This document shows, in pieces, positions 59,470 to 64,000 of a stretch of DNA of 64,000 bases (position 1 is the first letter of the stretch; each line of letters begins with the position of its first letter). The notes under the pieces were generated by a model. The model had not been told where the DNA came from. It made no database searches and saw only the letters and a list, made by a program, of their open reading frames with translations. Origin of the DNA: Opitutales bacterium (lineage in GTDB: Bacteria; Verrucomicrobiota; Verrucomicrobiia; Opitutales; UBA953); assembly GCA_017440935.1 (NCBI GenBank), contig JAFSAO010000022.1, forward strand, positions 62,001-126,000, read 5' to 3'. The translations under genes and the position numbers were made by a program.

Positions 59470-59701
59470 GATCTTGAAAAAGTTGGCGGATAAAGGGAAG
59501 CAGTATTGTGTGATATAATCTATTGCTTAAGTGGGAATAATGAAAGATAGAAAAATTTCCGAAGCGCTTGTTTTCGTAAATTCCGCAAATGAAGATCATT
59601 TGAAAAAATTCGTGTTTGTTCGCGGTTCTTTTTTTGGGAATACGTTCCCGTGGAAATTTCTCGCGGGAACGCCTGTGTTTTTCTATGATTGCCCCCCAAC
59701 T
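59470..59701. other. Leader region of aconitase with motif hairpin
   Basis: No gene. CGTTCCCG (59643-59650) and CGGGAACG (59664-59671) form an inverted pair with a 13-base spacer, 30 bases before the acnA ATG; no T-run follows. Confidence 0.5.
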
Positions 59702-62353
59702 ATGAACAATCCTTTCCAGACGCTTCGCGAATTTAACTGCCCGGCAGCCGGCAAAAAAGGTTTTTACTACAGCGTTCCCGCGCTTGAACAGGCGGGAATC
59801 GGGCAAGTTTCCAAAATGCCCGTCTGCCTCCGCGTCGTCCTCGAAAGCGTGCTTCGCAACTGCGACGGCACGCTGATTACGGAAAACGACGTTCGCGCGC
59901 TTGCCAACTGGAACGCCGCCAAGCCCGCCGACACGGAAATCCCGTTTACCGTCGCGCGCGTGCTTTTGCAGGATTTAACCGGCGTTGCGCTCCTCGTCGA
60001 TCTCGCCGCCATGCGCGATGCCGTCGCCAAGCTCGGACGCGATCCCGCGCTCATCGAGCCGCTCGTGCCGATGGATATGGTCGTCGACCACTCCGTGCAA
60101 ATCGACTACGCGGGAACGCCCGACGCGTTTCGCAAAAACATCGAAAAGGATTTTTCCCGCAACACGGAGCGCTACGAATTGCTCAAGTGGGGGCAGGGCG
60201 CGTTTAAGACGTTTTCCGTCGTTCCGCCCGCTGTCGGGATTTGCCACCAAGTGAATTTGGAATATCTCGCGCGCGTTGTTTTTGAAAAAGAAACGCCCGC
60301 GGGAACGGTTTTTTACCCGGATTCCGTCGTCGGAACGGACTCGCACACGACAATGGTCAACGGCATCGGCGTCGTCGGCTGGGGCGTCGGCGGCATCGAG
60401 GCGGAAGCGGGTATGCTCGGACAGCCGGTTTGCTTCCAAACACCGGAAGTCATCGGCGTGCACCTCACGGGAACGCTCCCGGAAGGCGTGCTCGCCACGG
60501 ATCTTGCGCTCCGCGTGACGGAAATTCTCCGCGCGGCGAAAGTCGTCGGCAAATTTGTCGAATTTTTCGGCGAAGGCGCGGCAACGCTCTCGCTCGCCGA
60601 TCGCGCGACCGTTGCCAACATGGCTCCGGAATACGGCGCGACGATGGGCTTTTTCCCGGTTGACGAAAAAACGCTCGACTATCTGCGCCTCACCGGGCGC
60701 GACGAAAAGAAAGTCGCCGTCGTCCGCGATTATCTCCAAGCCCAAGGGCTTTTCGGCATGCCGAAAGCGGGCGAAATCAACTACACGAAAGTCATCGAGC
60801 TCGATCTTTCGACGATTACGCGTTCCGTTGCCGGACCGAAACGCCCGCAGGATCGTATCGAACTCGGAAACGTGAAAAACGCGTTCGACAAATTCCGCGA
60901 AGAAACGAAAGGCGCGGCAACCGAGGCGGGAACGCTACGCGACGGCTCCGTCGTCATTGCGGCGATTACGAGCTGCACGAACACTTCGAATCCGAGCGTG
61001 CTCATCGCCGCCGGCTTGGTCGCGAAACGCGCCGTGGAAAAAGGTTTGCGCGTTCCCGCGTATGTGAAAACCTCGCTCGCGCCGGGTTCCCGCGTCGTTA
61101 CGGATTATTTGAACGCGGCGGGCTTGACGCCGTATTTGGACAAACTCGGCTTCAATCTCGTCGGCTACGGCTGCGCGACCTGCATCGGCAACTCCGGTCC
61201 GCTTGCGCCCGAAATCGAGACCGCGATTCGCGACGGCAAACTCATTACGGCGAGCGTGCTTTCCGGCAATCGCAATTTCGAAGCGCGCATTCATCCGCTC
61301 ATCAAATCGAATTTCCTCATGTCGCCGCCGCTCGTCGTCGCCTTCGCGCTCGCGGGTCGCATCGATATCGATTTGGAAAACGAACCGCTCGGCACGGGAA
61401 CGGACGGGAAACCCGTTTACCTCAAAGACATTTGGCCGAAACAGGCGGAAATCGATGCGCTCATCGCCGCCGGCGTAAAACCCGAAATGTTCGCCAAGCG
61501 TTACGCTTCGTTCGACGACGCAACGGCAGAATGGAAAACCGTTCCCGCAACCACGGGCGCGCTTTTCGGCTGGCGCGACGACTCAACCTACGTCCAGCTC
61601 CCGCCGTATTTCGACGGCTTCGGCATGACGCTCCCGCCGCCGGCGAAGCTCTCGGGAATGCGCCCGCTCGCCATCCTCGGCGATTCCGTAACAACCGACC
61701 ACATTTCGCCCGCCGGCGCCTTCGCGCCCGAAACGCCCGCCGGAAAATATCTCACCGAACGCGGCATTCCCCGCGAAAAATTCAACACCTACGGCTCGCG
61801 TCGCGGGAACGACCGCATCATGGTGCGCGGAACCTTTGCTAATGTGCGTATCAAAAACAAGATGGCGGACGGCAAGGAAGGCGGCTTTACCAAGCTCCAA
61901 CCCGCGGGAACGCTGACCACGATTTTCGAAGCCAGCGAAGCCTACAAAAACGCGGGAACGCCGCTCATCGTCTTCGCCGGAGTCGATTACGGCATGGGTT
62001 CTTCCCGCGACTGGGCGGCGAAGGGTGCCGCGCTTCTCGGCGTGCGCGCAGTCGTGGCGCAGAGCTTTGAACGCATCCACCGCTCAAATCTTATCGGTAT
62101 GGGCGTGCTCCCGCTCGAATTTACAAACGGCGAAAGCGCGGAATCGCTCGGGATCGACGGCACGGAAACTTTCGACATCGAAGGTTTGGAAAATCCTGTG
62201 AAGCCGAAGCAAAACGTCACGCTCGTGATTCGCCGCGCCAACGGCGAAGTCGCCAAGACGACCTTGCTTTGCCGCATCGACACGCTCGCGGAATCGCATT
62301 ACCTCGCCAACGGCGGCATCCTCCAATACGTCCTCCGCAAAATCTTGGGCTAA
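59702..62353 (+). CDS. acnA: Aconitate hydratase (AcnA/IRP type)
   Basis: 883 aa from the ATG at 59702 (the open frame begins upstream without homology). Interconverts citrate and isocitrate with a [4Fe-4S] cluster. Motifs: [55 protein letters not shown], the cluster cysteines in [12 protein letters not shown] and [65 protein letters not shown] and [18 protein letters not shown]. Rich in the genome motif, which is often read as A-G-T or V-P-A. gltA is in the same window. Confidence 0.97.
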   Translation: MNNPFQTLREFNCPAAGKKGFYYSVPALEQAGIGQVSKMPVCLRVVLESVLRNCDGTLITENDVRALANWNAAKPADTEIPFTVARVLLQDLTGVALLVDLAAMRDAVAKLGRDPALIEPLVPMDMVVDHSVQIDYAGTPDAFRKNIEKDFSRNTERYELLKWGQGAFKTFSVVPPAVGICHQVNLEYLARVVFEKETPAGTVFYPDSVVGTDSHTTMVNGIGVVGWGVGGIEAEAGMLGQPVCFQTPEVIGVHLTGTLPEGVLATDLALRVTEILRAAKVVGKFVEFFGEGAATLSLADRATVANMAPEYGATMGFFPVDEKTLDYLRLTGRDEKKVAVVRDYLQAQGLFGMPKAGEINYTKVIELDLSTITRSVAGPKRPQDRIELGNVKNAFDKFREETKGAATEAGTLRDGSVVIAAITSCTNTSNPSVLIAAGLVAKRAVEKGLRVPAYVKTSLAPGSRVVTDYLNAAGLTPYLDKLGFNLVGYGCATCIGNSGPLAPEIETAIRDGKLITASVLSGNRNFEARIHPLIKSNFLMSPPLVVAFALAGRIDIDLENEPLGTGTDGKPVYLKDIWPKQAEIDALIAAGVKPEMFAKRYASFDDATAEWKTVPATTGALFGWRDDSTYVQLPPYFDGFGMTLPPPAKLSGMRPLAILGDSVTTDHISPAGAFAPETPAGKYLTERGIPREKFNTYGSRRGNDRIMVRGTFANVRIKNKMADGKEGGFTKLQPAGTLTTIFEASEAYKNAGTPLIVFAGVDYGMGSSRDWAAKGAALLGVRAVVAQSFERIHRSNLIGMGVLPLEFTNGESAESLGIDGTETFDIEGLENPVKPKQNVTLVIRRANGEVAKTTLLCRIDTLAESHYLANGGILQYVLRKILG

Positions 62354-62370
62354 GCCCAAACTTTCCCGAA

Positions 62371-62407
62371 AAACTCTCCCCAAACAGTGGGGAGAGTTTT
62401 TTTTGGG
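62371..62407 (+). terminator. Intrinsic terminator of acnA
   Basis: AAACTCTCCCC (62371-62381) pairs with GGGGAGAGTTT (62389-62399), 7-base loop, then T-run. Confidence 0.9.
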
Positions 62408-62483
62408 CATTAAGGGAATTGGCGCTTCTTTCGGAAACCTTAATCGCAAAAGAACAAGGAGAAAGAAAATTTCTTCCAAAGGA

Positions 62484-62511
62484 GGACAGCCGTCTCGGCT
62501 GTCCCTTTTTT
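62484..62511 (+). terminator. Hairpin with T-run
   Basis: GGACAGCCG (62484-62492) and CGGCTGTCC (62496-62504) with a 3-base loop, followed by CTTTTTTTG. A second-site terminator behind acnA or the end of a small RNA. Confidence 0.6.
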
Positions 62512-62559
62512 TGTTTTATAGGAAATTCAAAAGTCTCGAAGAGGCTTAACAATAATAAC

Positions 62560-62770
62560 CCCATGCGAAGCGAGCAACGCGAGCGGAGCTTTGGGACAGC
62601 AAACTGACAAAACTGCGCCGCGGGAACGACACCGTTGCTCCCTGACGCACTCGCGGCGCAATGAAACAACGACGGGTTGCACCCCTACAGGGTGCGGCTG
62701 GCGACGTTCCTTTTCGTAGGGTTGCGCTTCGCTTACCCTACGCTGAAGAATTGCGCCCCTTTGGGGCAAA
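62560..62770. repeat. Composite element of successive palindromes
   Basis: Three short hairpins follow each other: GCACCC/GGGTGC (62679-62695), CGTAGGGT/ACCCTACG (62715-62722, 62735-62742), GCCCC/GGGGC (62755-62767). Before them GCGCCGCGGG near 62614 mirrors CGCGGCGC near 62653. The arrangement resembles repetitive intergenic palindromes seen in gut bacteria. Confidence 0.6.
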
Positions 62771-62826
62771 AACCGAAAGATTATCCCTTAAGATTTCCTC
62801 AAAGACGAATTTCTGGAGGTAGCCAA

Positions 62827-62880
62827 ATGGTTTTGGCGGGTTTGAGCTCGTGCGGTTTTTGTTACCTTTTCGGAAGATAA
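62827..62880 (+). CDS. Possible 17-residue peptide ORF
   Basis: MVLAGLSSCGFCYLFGR, preceded by GGAGG seven to eight bases before the ATG. The peptide has two cysteines (CGFC). No homology judgement possible; could be a chance ORF or the remains of a gene start. Confidence 0.25.
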   Translation: MVLAGLSSCGFCYLFGR

Positions 62881-63131
62881 CTGAAGAAAATCCTTACTTT
62901 TTAAACAAAAAACTTACTTTTTACTGTTTTTTATATTTTTTTCTTACTGTGATTCGGAGAGCGCTTTTTGAGGATTTTTTGCTTTTGTCGGGACTGTTTC
63001 CTGCAAGTTCGCTTTTGCGTTCCCGCGCGGAATTTGTTGTCATTTTAGCAAAGTGAAACCACTTCAATCTTCTTAACGCAAAACGGAGACTTATCCTACC
63101 CAAACACAATACGTCTGAAGGCGGGCACAAT

Positions 63132-64000
63132 ATGGCAAAAGCAACGAAGAAAAAGACTGACGATAAAATCAATTTAGACGCGATTCTGTTCAAGTGTCGG
63201 GATATCCTGCGCAAAGCCCGCAATTCCGGATCGTTTTTTGAAAAGCGCGACATGATGCTGACGCTCGTGTTCCTGCGCTTCATCGGCGAAAAATTTGAAG
63301 ACGGAATCAAAAAGCTACGCAAAGACTTAATTGCTCAAGGTCTTGACCCGGACGATGAAGAAATCTTTGCGGCATTTTTCGATGACGCTACCTTTACGGA
63401 CGGCACCTATAATCTTCCCGCAGAAGCGCGTTGGTCCACGATTATTAACACTCCCGCACCCAAACTGAACGTCGCCCTCGATACCGCTCTGCACAGCATC
63501 GCGACCGGCAGTGCCCAGCTGAAAGGTTGCTTCGTGGAAGGCACGTTCACTACGCGCAACCTCGCCGCCAACGACATCAAACAAATCGTCGACGAGGTCA
63601 ACAAAATCAGCCACAAGGCATTCGGCGAAGAGAAAGACCTCATCGGACGGGTTTACGAATACTTCCTCAAAGAATTTGCCGTCAACGCGACCAAGGAAGA
63701 GGGCGAATATTACACGCCGCACGATGTCGTCCAGCTCATCGCTTCGATGATTGAGCCTTTTGACGGCACGCTTTACGATCCCTGTTGCGGCTCGGGCGGT
63801 ATGTTTGTCCAAAGCACCGACCTCATCAGAGAAAAGCGCGGCGACATCAGCCGCATCAATGTTTACGGGCAGGAAAAAGAGGCGGCGACTTATCGCCTCG
63901 CTAAAATGAATCTCGCCCTGCGCGGGATCAGCCACAACCTCGGCGGCGAAAGCGATTCCACCTTTACGCACGATCTGCACAAAGGGCTCTACTTCAACTA
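63132..64000 (+). CDS. hsdM: Type I restriction-modification methyltransferase subunit HsdM (partial)
   Basis: First 289 residues; continues past the window. N6-adenine methyltransferase of a type I R-M system. N-terminal HsdM helical domain (INLDAILFKCRDILRKARN, MLTLVFLRFIGEKFED), then GRVYEYFLKEFAVNATKEEG (before EYYTPHDVVQLI) and SAM motif I LYDPCCGSGGMFVQS. The NPPF catalytic motif should lie just beyond. The genome motif is absent from all 869 bases, unlike nearly all neighbouring genes. hsdS and hsdR are expected downstream. Confidence 0.93.
   Translation, partial: MAKATKKKTDDKINLDAILFKCRDILRKARNSGSFFEKRDMMLTLVFLRFIGEKFEDGIKKLRKDLIAQGLDPDDEEIFAAFFDDATFTDGTYNLPAEARWSTIINTPAPKLNVALDTALHSIATGSAQLKGCFVEGTFTTRNLAANDIKQIVDEVNKISHKAFGEEKDLIGRVYEYFLKEFAVNATKEEGEYYTPHDVVQLIASMIEPFDGTLYDPCCGSGGMFVQSTDLIREKRGDISRINVYGQEKEAATYRLAKMNLALRGISHNLGGESDSTFTHDLHKGLYFN

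Larger units (their letters stand above)
62408..63131. other. 724-base region without a clear gene, with palindromic repeats
   Basis: Holds a hairpin at 62484-62504, a composite palindromic repeat at 62560-62770, a 17-codon ORF at 62827-62880 and a T-rich tract at 62890-62945. No longer coding frame looks real. hsdM starts at 63132. Confidence 0.6.

Overview
The window looks like a chromosomal segment of a host-associated Verrucomicrobiota bacterium, probably Opitutae-like. This rests on several PEP-CTERM-tailed exported proteins (2274-3302, 29540-30298, 58774-59469), an autotransporter-type beta-strand repeat protein (1-1600), a very divergent FtsZ within a ddl-ftsQ-ftsA-ftsZ-queA cluster, and a mix of housekeeping genes on both strands. 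An IdeS/Mac-like cysteine protease and an M60 HExxH metalloprotease point to life on host glycoproteins. No rRNA operon, CRISPR array, prophage or intact insertion sequence was seen.

Layout. 0-6.6 kb: surface or exported proteins, a 20-residue hydrophobic peptide gene with its own terminator, hemC and a DUF1015 gene. 6.9-14.1 kb: a long plus-strand operon with an SsuABC/TauABC-type importer, a two-subunit CoA-transferase, a crotonase, O-acetylhomoserine sulfhydrylase and a CoA-binding protein, closed by a perfect 22-bp terminator. I read it as a candidate sulfur-scavenging pathway. 14.1-26 kb: a pseudopilin, menC, a divergent deoA, a TrkA-like protein, the cell-division cluster and the M60 protease. 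26-44.2 kb: eno, fabD, a higBA-type toxin-antitoxin locus whose toxin is frameshifted, dnaK, mtaB, purF, an amidotransferase-less guaA, tRNA-Phe, mrp, a TolB-like protein, argJ and an AsmA-like giant. 44.7-57.5 kb: an all-plus, AT-richer stretch with mog, hemH, gltA, pssA, dnaN, mnmE, mnmG, envelope genes, tlyA and rpsR. It carries a perfect parS palindrome inside mnmG, a second parS-like site directly after mnmG, and DnaA-box-like sequences before dnaN, so the replication origin is probably close to 49 kb. 57.5-64 kb: a membrane-anchored PstS-like protein, a PEP-CTERM protein, aconitase, a 0.8-kb intergenic patch of palindromic repeats and the start of a type I restriction-modification hsdM.

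The most striking feature is a short motif, RCGGGAACG (reverse complement CGTTCCCGY). By hand I count roughly 230 copies of its 7-base core (CGGGAAC/GTTCCCG), about one per 280 bases on both strands and inside most genes in all frames; uniform base composition would give about 8. Inverted pairs of it form many of the intrinsic terminators. Density like this is known for uptake-signal sequences (Neisseria, Haemophilus) and cyanobacterial HIP1, and I know of no such description for this phylum.

Limits: this is a reading by eye, with no database search, folding or genome-wide statistics. Counts are approximate, and start codons were chosen from family conservation and spacing.
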